Source of the DNA: Bacteroidaceae bacterium
GTDB lineage: Bacteria; Bacteroidota; Bacteroidia; Bacteroidales; Bacteroidaceae
Reading direction: 5' to 3'
NCBI GenBank assembly: GCA_017619585.1
Contig: JAFZSA010000011.1
Span: 148,523-212,522, forward strand
Length of the DNA: 64,000 nt
Below the pieces are notes generated by a model. That model ran no database searches. It was not told the DNA's origin and saw only the letters and a list, made by a program, of their open reading frames with translations. Positions within the stretch are counted from its first letter, which is position 1; every line of letters starts with the position of its first letter. Shown in pieces: positions 53,969 to 61,547 of this stretch. The position numbers were made by a program, and so were the translations under genes.

Positions 53969-56318
53969 ACAGAAGCATATAACTGATACGGCCGGAATGC
54001 TGCACGACAGGAAGATCTGCGCCATAATACCTACCTACAACAATGTAGGAACCATTGCCGATGTGGTACAGAGAACCCTGCTGCAGTGTCAGGACGTTAT
54101 TGTGGTGAACGACGGCAGTACCGACGGCACCCGTGAGCTACTTCTGCAGACGGAGGGTATCACCCTGGTGGATTACGCCCCAAACAAGGGTAAGGGTACG
54201 GCACTGAAACACGGATTGCAGAAGGCCCTGCAGATGGGCTTTGACTACGCCATTACTTTGGATGCCGACGGACAGCATTACCCCGAGGACATCCCCCTGC
54301 TCCTCCAGGCTAACTTACGCCATCCGGGAGCCCTGCTCTTAGGTCAGCGCAAGCTGGATGGTGTAGAACGTTCGGGAGGCAGTAAGTTTGCCAACGCCTT
54401 CGGTAATTTCTGGTTCTGTGTGCAAACCCTGCATTATGTTCCTGATACCCAGACGGGCTTCAGACTTTATCCTCTGCACAAACTGCATGGTCTTTCCTTG
54501 CTGACATCACGATACGAGGCAGAGCTGGAGCTGTTGGTTTCATCGGCTTGGAACGGAGTAAAGATTGTCTCCGTGCCCGTGAACGTCTATTATCCGCCCC
54601 GTCAGGAGCGTGTTTCGCACTTCCGTCCAGGTCCTGATTTTACACGTATATTCATCCTGAACACCTTCCTGTGCCTGCTGGCACTGGTATGGGGTTATCC
54701 TATGCTATTGCTCAGAGCTCTGGATACCGTAGTACGTACCGCCTTTGCCCTGATGGTTTATCTGCTGGGGCTCTGTATCATCATACCGCTATCTGTGATT
54801 TACGTGCCCATAGCCAAGGTTTTCAAATTAGGCAGCCAACCTCTGCATACATTGCTGTACGTTACTGGCAAGGTGGTATCAAAGCTGCTGTATCTGGCCA
54901 GCGGAAAGGTGAGCATCTACAACACTACCAACGAGACGTTCAGTAAGCCTGCCATCATCATCTGCAACCACCAGAGCCATCTGGATCTGATGGTGCTGCT
55001 GGGGCTGACTCGTAAGATGGTGTTCCTGACCAACGACTGGGTTTACAACAGCCCGTTCTTTGGCTATATCCTGCGTCATGCCGAATACTACCCCGTCTCT
55101 ATGGGATATGAACAGCTAAAGCCTAAGATAAAGGCGCTGACGGACAGAGGATACTCCGTGGCTATCTTCCCCGAGGGAACCCGGTCGGAGGATTGTCAGG
55201 TGGGCAGATTCCACAAGGGGGCCTTCCAACTGGCCAACGACTTGCAGATTGATTTGCTGCCATTGGTTCTGGACGGTGCCTGCAGAGCTTTGCCTAAGCA
55301 TAGCAAGTACATGCACAGAAGCCCCATCACCCTGCACATAGAGAAAAGGATAAGCCCGGACGAACAGGAGCACATAGGGGCCACCATTCAGGAACGTGCC
55401 AAGTGGTTCCGGAGATTCTATATAGAAAGGTTAAAAGCCCCCCTCCGACTCCCCCCGAAGGAGGGAGGGAAGCTTTGGATAGTAATAGCCCTATTGTTTA
55501 TGGCATTCGCAACATCCGTTTCTGCCCGGATAAACATCTGGGAAGGAACCGACTGTAAGAAGAAAGTGTGGATGATGCCCTATCTTGCCAAGGGAGGGAC
55601 GGACATTGCCGTTATTGTCTGCCCTGGCGGCAGCTATTTCTGGCACGATATGAATGCCGAGGGACGCTGTGTGGCCGAATGGCTGCAGGCAAACGGCATA
55701 TCGGCCTTCCTGCTGAAATACCGCACGGCACAAACACCTGCCTTTGTGCTCAGGTACAGATACCTGTTCAGAGGCGTCAGATACCCCGATGCACAGAACG
55801 ACCTCAAACAGGCTCTGTCGGTAGTACGGAGCCATGCAGCAGAATATGGCATAAACCCAGAGAAAGTGGGAGCAATGGGATTCTCGGCAGGCGGACACCT
55901 TGTTATGTCGGGTGCCGAACTGTTCTCAAGCTCTGAACGCCCATCGTTTGTGGCATCTATATACCCTGTTGTAACGATGGTGGAAGATTGCACACACAAA
56001 CGCTCCAGAAGGGCTTTGCTGGGCGACGACAAGAAGAACAACAGGGAACTGAAAGAACTGCTGTCGTTGGAGAGGAATGTTCCTGCCGACTGTCCGCCCG
56101 TCTTTCTGGCTAATTGCAAAGACGACCCCATAGTGCCATTCCAGAATGCCCCATTGCTCCACGCAGCTTTGAGAAGACAACATATACCTTGCTCCTACGC
56201 CCAGTACCAGAGAGGAGGGCACGGATTCGGGGCTTCTGAAACCAAGGGAACGCCCGAGTGCAGGCAATGGAAGAATGCATTCCTAACATGGCTAAAATGG
56301 TTATACAAGAATGACTGA
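53958..56318 (+). CDS. Three-domain protein: GT2 glycosyltransferase, PlsC-type acyltransferase, alpha/beta hydrolase
   Basis: The 786-residue protein starts at 53958 (MTSEQKHITD), overlapping DH2. Domain 1 (about 15-240) is a GT2 with IIPTYNNVGT, NDGSTDGT and the metal-binding DADGQH. Two membrane spans follow (FLCLLALVWGYPMLLL, LMVYLLGLCIIIPLSVIYV). Domain 2 (about 310-480) is a PlsC acyltransferase with CNHQSHLDLMVL and FPEGTRS. At residue about 497 a REP-like palindrome encodes APLRLPPKEGG, then comes a signal-peptide-like segment (LWIVIALLFMAFATSVSA) and domain 3, a hydrolase with CPGGSYFWHD, GFSAGGH and HGFG. GT2-acyltransferase pairs occur in polyene clusters; the hydrolase part looks like a separate exported protein joined by the repeat. 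Confidence 0.85.
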   Translation: MTSEQKHITDTAGMLHDRKICAIIPTYNNVGTIADVVQRTLLQCQDVIVVNDGSTDGTRELLLQTEGITLVDYAPNKGKGTALKHGLQKALQMGFDYAITLDADGQHYPEDIPLLLQANLRHPGALLLGQRKLDGVERSGGSKFANAFGNFWFCVQTLHYVPDTQTGFRLYPLHKLHGLSLLTSRYEAELELLVSSAWNGVKIVSVPVNVYYPPRQERVSHFRPGPDFTRIFILNTFLCLLALVWGYPMLLLRALDTVVRTAFALMVYLLGLCIIIPLSVIYVPIAKVFKLGSQPLHTLLYVTGKVVSKLLYLASGKVSIYNTTNETFSKPAIIICNHQSHLDLMVLLGLTRKMVFLTNDWVYNSPFFGYILRHAEYYPVSMGYEQLKPKIKALTDRGYSVAIFPEGTRSEDCQVGRFHKGAFQLANDLQIDLLPLVLDGACRALPKHSKYMHRSPITLHIEKRISPDEQEHIGATIQERAKWFRRFYIERLKAPLRLPPKEGGKLWIVIALLFMAFATSVSARINIWEGTDCKKKVWMMPYLAKGGTDIAVIVCPGGSYFWHDMNAEGRCVAEWLQANGISAFLLKYRTAQTPAFVLRYRYLFRGVRYPDAQNDLKQALSVVRSHAAEYGINPEKVGAMGFSAGGHLVMSGAELFSSSERPSFVASIYPVVTMVEDCTHKRSRRALLGDDKKNNRELKELLSLERNVPADCPPVFLANCKDDPIVPFQNAPLLHAALRRQHIPCSYAQYQRGGHGFGASETKGTPECRQWKNAFLTWLKWLYKND
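55436..55470 (+). repeat. REP-like palindrome at the acyltransferase-hydrolase junction
   Basis: AGCCCCCCTCCGACTCCCCC then CGAAGGAGGGAGGG. It is read in frame and lies exactly between the end of the acyltransferase domain and the internal signal-peptide-like segment. Confidence 0.82.
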
Positions 56319-58797
56319 CATCATCCTGAGGATATACGACTTTATGCACCGTCATGCGCTGATGGGCGTGACGCTGTTCTGCCTTGCCACGGTACTATTG
56401 GTGGGGTTGGTCAGCCGTATCCGTTTCACAGAGGATATATCGGCCTTCCTGCCGCTGGAGGAGCAGCACAAAGAGTCGTTGCAGGTCTATCAGGACATCT
56501 CGGGTGCCAGTAAGCTGCTGGCCATATTCCAGAACAAGGGCACCACACAGACGGATGCAGAAGAGCTAATCTGCGCCGTGAACGACTTTGAGCACTACCT
56601 TTCCGAAACCGACACATCAGGCATCATCCGCGAGGTTACGGCACAGGTGGATTATGACGGAATAGCCGCTGTTGCCGATTTCGTCTATCAGAATATCCCG
56701 TACTTCCTGACGGAACCCGACTACCAGCGCATAGACAGCCTGCTCAGCATCCCTGGATACGTAGAAAGGCAGTTGCAGGACGACCTGAAGATGCTGATGT
56801 TCCCTACCTCGGGCATGATGGTACAGAACATCCAGCACGACCCGCTGAACCTGTTCTCGCCCGTTATGCAGCAACTGAGCAACAGTAATCCCGTGGCGGG
56901 CAGCTTCGAACTGTATGACGGCTATATCTTTACCCGCGACATGAAGCGGAGCCTGGTTACCCTGACATCGCCTTACGGCAATAGCGAGACGCATAACAAC
57001 GCCCAACTCATGCAGATGCTGAACTGCGTGGCAGACAGCGTACAGGCGCATAACCCATCGGTATCCGTCCATTACATAGGAGGCCCCAGCATAGCCGTCG
57101 GCAACAGCACACAAATCAGGCAAGACAGCATGCTGTCCATCACCCTGGCCGTGGTACTGATTCTGGCCCTGCTGTACTATGCCTTCCGCAGTTTGCGTAA
57201 CATCCTGCTGGTTATGCTATCCATATCATGGGGGTGGCTCTTTGCATTAGGACTGCTGTCCCTGTTCCGTCAGGACATTTCCCTGATTGTTGTGGGCATA
57301 TCCAGCATTATCGTCGGCATTGCCGTCAACTACCCGCTGCATCTGATAGCTCACGCCTCGCATACCCGCAATATGAGGCAGGCACTCTCCGAGATTATCT
57401 CGCCCCTGCTTATCGGCAACATCACCACCGTAGGAGCTTTCTGCGCGCTCATCCCCCTGCAAGCTGCCGCGCTAAGGGATTTGGGCATCTTCAGCGCCCT
57501 GCTGCTGATAGGCACCATCCTGTTTGTAATACTGTGGCTGCCGCATATCGTCAAGATGAGGGCTCCCCAGCAGAGCCACAGCACAGCTCTTCTGGATTGG
57601 ATAGGAAGCCTGAGCCTGGAGCGACACAGATGGGCAGTAGTACTGATAGGCATACTGACGCTTGTCTTTGGGTGGTTCAGTCTTAGAACCGGCTTTGATG
57701 CCAATATGAACCACATCAACTACATGACTGCCCAGCAACGCTCTGACATGGAGTTCCTGCAGCAGCTGACGCAGGGAACAGAAGCCGACCGCCAAAGCAT
57801 TTATGTGGTCACAGGCGGAGGCAGCATCAATGAGGCATTGGAGCGTTCACAACAGATACAAGACACCCTCTGCAGCATTGCAGGCAGATACAAAGGCTGT
57901 ACCATACGTTCCTGCAACCGCTTCCTCTGTTCAGCGGAGGAACAGGCACGTAGAATAGATAGATGGAAACGTTTTACCGCCCAATACGCTCAACTTTTAG
58001 GGCCACAGCTGACGGAGCAGGCAGTTGCACAGGGCTTCAGTTCTGATGCCTTTGAGCCCTTCAGCCAGACAGTAAGCCGGCAGTACCAGGCGCAGGATTT
58101 GTCCTACTTCAAGCCCCTGCAGAGCATCTATGAGGCACACCTCAGCACCGACTCGCTATCGGGCCGTTACCGCATCGTTACCGCCCTTTCAGTACCCAGT
58201 GCCGCCACGGATTCTGTCCGTAAGGAGATTGCAGCTGTTCTGCCGTCCACAGCGTTCTGCTTTGATATAGAAAGCCTGAACAGCACCTTAGCAGGCAACC
58301 TGACGGACAATTTCAACTATGTGGGATGGGCCTGTGCCCTCATAGTCTTCCTGTTCCTGTGGTTCTCTTTCAGAAACATCAAACTGGCCCTGCTGACATT
58401 CCTGCCTATGACCGTCAGCTGGATATGGATTCTGGGCATCATGGCAATACTGGGCATACAGTTCAATCTGGTGAATGTGATACTGGCAACGTTCATCTTC
58501 GGTCAGGGTGACGACTATACCATCTTTGTCACCGAGGGCTGCCTCTACGAACGCAAGCATGGCCGTAAGATGCTGGCGGCACACAAACGCTCCATTGCCC
58601 TGTCGGCGCTGATTATGTTCATAGGCATCGGCTCTCTGATATTTGCCCAACATCCAGCCCTCCGCTCGCTGGCAGAGGTAACCATTGTGGGTATGTTCTC
58701 TGTAGTCCTTATGGCTTACGTCATACCACCGCTGTTTTTAAAGACCCCCTGGCCCCCTTTAGGGGGAACAAAGGTGGCCCCCAAAAGAATGTCGTAA
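56311..58797 (+). CDS. MMPL/RND-type exporter
   Basis: The 828-residue protein has 12 hydrophobic segments in two halves, each with a large periplasmic loop after the first helix (RIRFTEDISAFLPL, RTGFDANMNHINYM). The second half has FIFGQGDDYTIFVTEG, the MMPL core motif. It should export the lipid product or drive its release to the LolA-like carrier. The final residues PWPPLGGTKVAPKRMS are encoded by a REP-like palindrome at 58744-58768. It overlaps the fusion gene by 8 bases. Confidence 0.88.
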   Translation: MTDIILRIYDFMHRHALMGVTLFCLATVLLVGLVSRIRFTEDISAFLPLEEQHKESLQVYQDISGASKLLAIFQNKGTTQTDAEELICAVNDFEHYLSETDTSGIIREVTAQVDYDGIAAVADFVYQNIPYFLTEPDYQRIDSLLSIPGYVERQLQDDLKMLMFPTSGMMVQNIQHDPLNLFSPVMQQLSNSNPVAGSFELYDGYIFTRDMKRSLVTLTSPYGNSETHNNAQLMQMLNCVADSVQAHNPSVSVHYIGGPSIAVGNSTQIRQDSMLSITLAVVLILALLYYAFRSLRNILLVMLSISWGWLFALGLLSLFRQDISLIVVGISSIIVGIAVNYPLHLIAHASHTRNMRQALSEIISPLLIGNITTVGAFCALIPLQAAALRDLGIFSALLLIGTILFVILWLPHIVKMRAPQQSHSTALLDWIGSLSLERHRWAVVLIGILTLVFGWFSLRTGFDANMNHINYMTAQQRSDMEFLQQLTQGTEADRQSIYVVTGGGSINEALERSQQIQDTLCSIAGRYKGCTIRSCNRFLCSAEEQARRIDRWKRFTAQYAQLLGPQLTEQAVAQGFSSDAFEPFSQTVSRQYQAQDLSYFKPLQSIYEAHLSTDSLSGRYRIVTALSVPSAATDSVRKEIAAVLPSTAFCFDIESLNSTLAGNLTDNFNYVGWACALIVFLFLWFSFRNIKLALLTFLPMTVSWIWILGIMAILGIQFNLVNVILATFIFGQGDDYTIFVTEGCLYERKHGRKMLAAHKRSIALSALIMFIGIGSLIFAQHPALRSLAEVTIVGMFSVVLMAYVIPPLFLKTPWPPLGGTKVAPKRMS

Positions 58798-58870
58798 TAA
58801 CGTTATAACGATATATCGAAATAACGAAAAAGGCCGCCCATCGTAATAACGATATAACGAAAGAAACTAA
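58744..58870. repeat. REP-like palindrome, then TAACG octamer repeats
   Basis: ACCCCCTGGCCCCCTTTAGG then GGGA ends the MMPL gene. Next come AATAACGTTATAACGATATA and, after GGCCGCCCATCG, another TAACGATATAACG run. AAAAGGCCGCCC is shared with the tract near 10633. Confidence 0.75.
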
Positions 58871-58877
58871 AATAAAA

Positions 58878-59099
58878 ATGAAAGAAAGAATAAAACAATT
58901 ATTGGAAGATATGCTGCCCTTGGTAGACGTGGAATCCGACTTCCTGTTTAGCGACCTCGACTCACTGGGTGTCACCACCATTCTGATGACCCTCTCGGCA
59001 GAGTACGGCATAGAATTGGAAGCCAAAGATGCCACCCCCAAGAACCTCAGAAACCTTGATAGCATCGTGGCTATGGTGGAAGAGAAGATAAGAGGTTAG
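58878..59099 (+). CDS. Acyl carrier protein (ACP3)
   Basis: The 73-residue protein has the site FSDLDSLGVTTILM with Ser near residue 30. It is shorter than ACP1 and ACP2 and sits directly before the adenylating ligase, so it may be the carrier for the starter unit. Confidence 0.87.
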   Translation: MKERIKQLLEDMLPLVDVESDFLFSDLDSLGVTTILMTLSAEYGIELEAKDATPKNLRNLDSIVAMVEEKIRG

Positions 59100-59160
59100 T
59101 GGTTAGCGGTTAGTGGTTAGTGGTTAGCGAAAATTTTTGAATCTTGAATTTTGAATTTTG
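59094..59160. repeat. GGTTAGT and TTTTGAA heptamer tracts
   Basis: GGTTAGT/GGTTAGC units from about 59096 to 59128 and TTTTGAATCTTGAATTTTGA onward to 59160. The last unit contains the TTG used as the ligase start. Confidence 0.8.
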
Positions 59161-60486
59161 AATTCTATTGAATCATATCTCTGCCTGTGGGCAGAAAAAA
59201 GTCCAACTAAGCCGGCTGTTATCTGTGATGAGGAAACCATCACTTACGGACAGTTGTGGCAGCAGGTTACGGAACGCAGCAGGGAGTACCAGCAGGCGAA
59301 AGGCAGCGCTGTGCTTGTCCGCAACACCCAGAGCACAGACTTCCTGATTCAGTACTTTGCCACACATCTGGCAGGGAAAGCCGCTGTGCCCGTAGAGGAG
59401 GACTGTACCCCCGAGCGCCTCGGCACCATACAGCAGCAAATCAGCGCCTGCACCATACCCGTGGGCGTGGCTGATATCCTCTACACCACAGGCACTACAG
59501 GGCAGCAGAAGGGCATCATGATTAGCCACAAAGCCATCATAGCCGATGCCGAGAACCTGATCTCAGCCATGCAGTTCACAGAGGACTTGCTGTTCGTTAT
59601 CAGCGGCCCCCTCAACCACATAGGCAGCCTTAGCAAGATATGGCCCACCGTCATGGTAGGTGCCACACTATGCATCACCTCTGGCATGAAGGACATGAAC
59701 CGCTTCCTGCAGGCACTCAGCCTTCCCTACCCTAAGGTCGCCACATTCCTGGTTCCTACCAGCATACGCATGCTTCTGCAGTTTGCCCGGAAGGAGTTCT
59801 CCGGCATCGCCGACAAGATAGATTTCATAGAGACAGGAGCCGCTCCCATGTCGCAAGCAGATATGGAAGCCCTCTGCCAACTCCTGCCCCGCACAAGGCT
59901 GTACAACACCTACGCCTCCACCGAGACGGGAATCATCTGCACGCACAACTACAACTCTGATTACTGCATGGCAGGCTGTCTGGGACGCCCCATGCGCCAC
60001 TCTTCCGTCTTTATCACCCCTGATGGAAATGTGGCATGCAAGGGAGACACCCTGATGGAGGGCTATGTTGGCGATGAAGAACTGACCCGCAAGGTACTGC
60101 ACGACGGCGTACTCTACACCTCCGACTGCGGACGTATCGACCAACAGGGCCGCCTGCATCTGACTGGTCGCATGGGTGACATCATCAACATTGGCGGCTA
60201 CAAAGTCAACCCCATTGAGGTTGAAGATGCCACCCTATCCTTCCCCGCCGTTGCCGACTGCATCTGTGCTCCCAGTCCCCACCCCGTTCTGGGAACTGTT
60301 CTGAGGCTGTATGTAGTACCAAAGAATGACACCGTCATCAACAAGAAAGAGCTGGCCGCCTATCTGATGCAAAAGCTGGAACATTACAAGGTCCCTCAGC
60401 TCTTCAGCATTGTAGATCACATAGAAAGAACATACAACGGCAAACTGAACCGCAAGTTTTATCTTAACTCCCCTGTTAGCCAGTAA
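59158..60486 (+). CDS. AMP-forming acyl/aryl ligase
   Basis: The 442-residue adenylate-forming enzyme has the P-loop YTTGTTGQQKGIM, the YASTETGI core motif and the hinge with VLYTSDCGRIDQQGRLHLTGR and a late Lys (YNGKLNRKF). It should activate a starter acid (aryl or fatty) and load it on a carrier protein. A stop lies just upstream (59152) and there is no in-frame ATG until well within the domain, so TTG at 59158 or the adjoining ATT must be used; MNSIESYLCLWAEKSPTKP then aligns with usual ligase beginnings. The start lies in a heptamer tract. Confidence 0.87.
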   Translation: MNSIESYLCLWAEKSPTKPAVICDEETITYGQLWQQVTERSREYQQAKGSAVLVRNTQSTDFLIQYFATHLAGKAAVPVEEDCTPERLGTIQQQISACTIPVGVADILYTTGTTGQQKGIMISHKAIIADAENLISAMQFTEDLLFVISGPLNHIGSLSKIWPTVMVGATLCITSGMKDMNRFLQALSLPYPKVATFLVPTSIRMLLQFARKEFSGIADKIDFIETGAAPMSQADMEALCQLLPRTRLYNTYASTETGIICTHNYNSDYCMAGCLGRPMRHSSVFITPDGNVACKGDTLMEGYVGDEELTRKVLHDGVLYTSDCGRIDQQGRLHLTGRMGDIINIGGYKVNPIEVEDATLSFPAVADCICAPSPHPVLGTVLRLYVVPKNDTVINKKELAAYLMQKLEHYKVPQLFSIVDHIERTYNGKLNRKFYLNSPVSQ

Positions 60487-60573
60487 AAATTCTCCAGTTG
60501 GAGCGTAAATTCCTGTTCCCCAATTACCTCGGCAAGTATTTCGCCGTCAATACCCACCGACACGCTAAACATG

Positions 60574-60610
60574 GTGTAAAGGTACAACACTTTCATTGCG
60601 GTTAACGAAT
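60574..60610 (-). repeat. Promoter-like repeat, copy C
   Basis: On the minus strand ATTCGTTAACCGCAATGAAA followed by GTGTTGTACCTTTACAC; matches copies A and B over 35 bases except in the middle. Confidence 0.6.
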
Positions 60611-61039
60611 ACTACGGTGGAGAAAAAATGTCTTATACTGAAATAGGTTGACACATTTAGGAAACTTAATAAATGTGTTAAACTTTATGAGCAGATTGGC
60701 GAGCAGAAAAAGATGTGGAAGACGAAATTTTACGGCAGCAGTGAGCATACTATGCGGATAAACACTTAAATTTGCCGGCGTTTTCGAGTGGCTGTCAACC
60801 GTATTCAGGAAAAGACACACCCAAACATGCATGTCATGATTGTCATTGTCATGATTGTCATTAAGGATTTTGGAAGGGAAGGGGGATTTTATGCCCATAA
60901 GTATATAAATAATATTTATATTACTTATGAGGATTGTTGCACTCTGTTTTCGTTAATGACAGTCATGACAATGACAATCGTGACCACGGCTTAGAAGTGA
61001 AGAGTGAAGAGTGAAGAGTTAGAAAAAAGTTTGTCATTT

Positions 61040-61073
61040 ATTCGTGAACCGCAATGCCGTTGCCGTACCTTGC
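61040..61073 (+). repeat. Promoter-like repeat, copy A
   Basis: ATTCGTGAACCGCAATGCCG followed by TTGCCGTACCTTGC. Confidence 0.65.
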
Positions 61074-61231
61074 AGTGTCAAAAGAAAGAGATAGAAAAAT
61101 GCTCCCACACGAGGCCGTAAAAATTCCCACGTGCACTAAGAAATTTCCCCTCACGAGAGCCCAACCGGACAACTTTCTGCGACAAAGGAATTTTATTTAC
61201 AAACCATTAAAAAAACATTTATTTGCCTTTC

Positions 61232-61267
61232 ATTCGAGAACCGCAATGCCGATGTCGTACCTTTGAA
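61232..61267 (+). repeat. Promoter-like repeat, copy B
   Basis: ATTCGAGAACCGCAATGCCG followed by ATGTCGTACCTTTGAA; the TACCTTTG at 61258-61265 fits a -7 box. Confidence 0.65.
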
Positions 61268-61360
61268 TTGCAATTAAGATGCAGCGGCATCACACTTGCA
61301 AAACGCCGTATCGCTGAGAGCAGCACGCCGTATCGCTCGCAGAGAAAGGCCGTACCGCCA

Positions 61361-61390
61361 AAGCCCCCTCTTCCCCGAGGGGGAGACCTC
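61361..61390. repeat. REP-like palindrome
   Basis: AAGCCCCCTCTTCCCCGAGG then GGGAGACCTC, in the spacer before the thioredoxin-like gene. Confidence 0.65.
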
Positions 61391-61437
61391 ACGTGCCGCT
61401 AACCGCTAAACTATTATGTTAAAAGAAATTAAAAATG

Positions 61438-61467
61438 TTTGCAGCACCGTTATATTTACTAACTTTG
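61438..61467 (+). promoter_or_regulatory. Promoter of the thioredoxin-like gene
   Basis: TTTG (61438-61441), 18 bases, TAACTTTG (61460-61467). A TAACG/TAAACG repeat (61491-61522) lies in the leader. Confidence 0.6.
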
Positions 61468-61547
61468 TGCGTATAATAAGTAAAAGACAGTAATAACGAT
61501 AACGTAAACGATAACGTAAACTAAAAACAACACAACACACCAAACGT

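Larger units (their letters stand above)
60487..61547. other. Repeat-rich gene-free region of about 1 kb
   Basis: No convincing gene. It contains three copies of a 35-base promoter-like element (60574-60610 minus, 61040-61073 plus, 61232-61267 plus). TGTCATGATTGTCATTGTCA at about 60832 recurs as an inverted copy near 60957. There is also a GAAGAGT heptamer tract at 60994-61018, CGCCGTATCGCT twice (61301 and 61327 areas) and a REP-like palindrome at 61361-61390. A short 45-codon minus-strand frame at about 60465-60598 is possible but unsupported. Confidence 0.7.

Noticed and set aside
60602..60898. Minus-strand ORF of 98 codons
   Set aside because: Its start is a simple GATTGTCAT-type repeat and the rest shows no family features.
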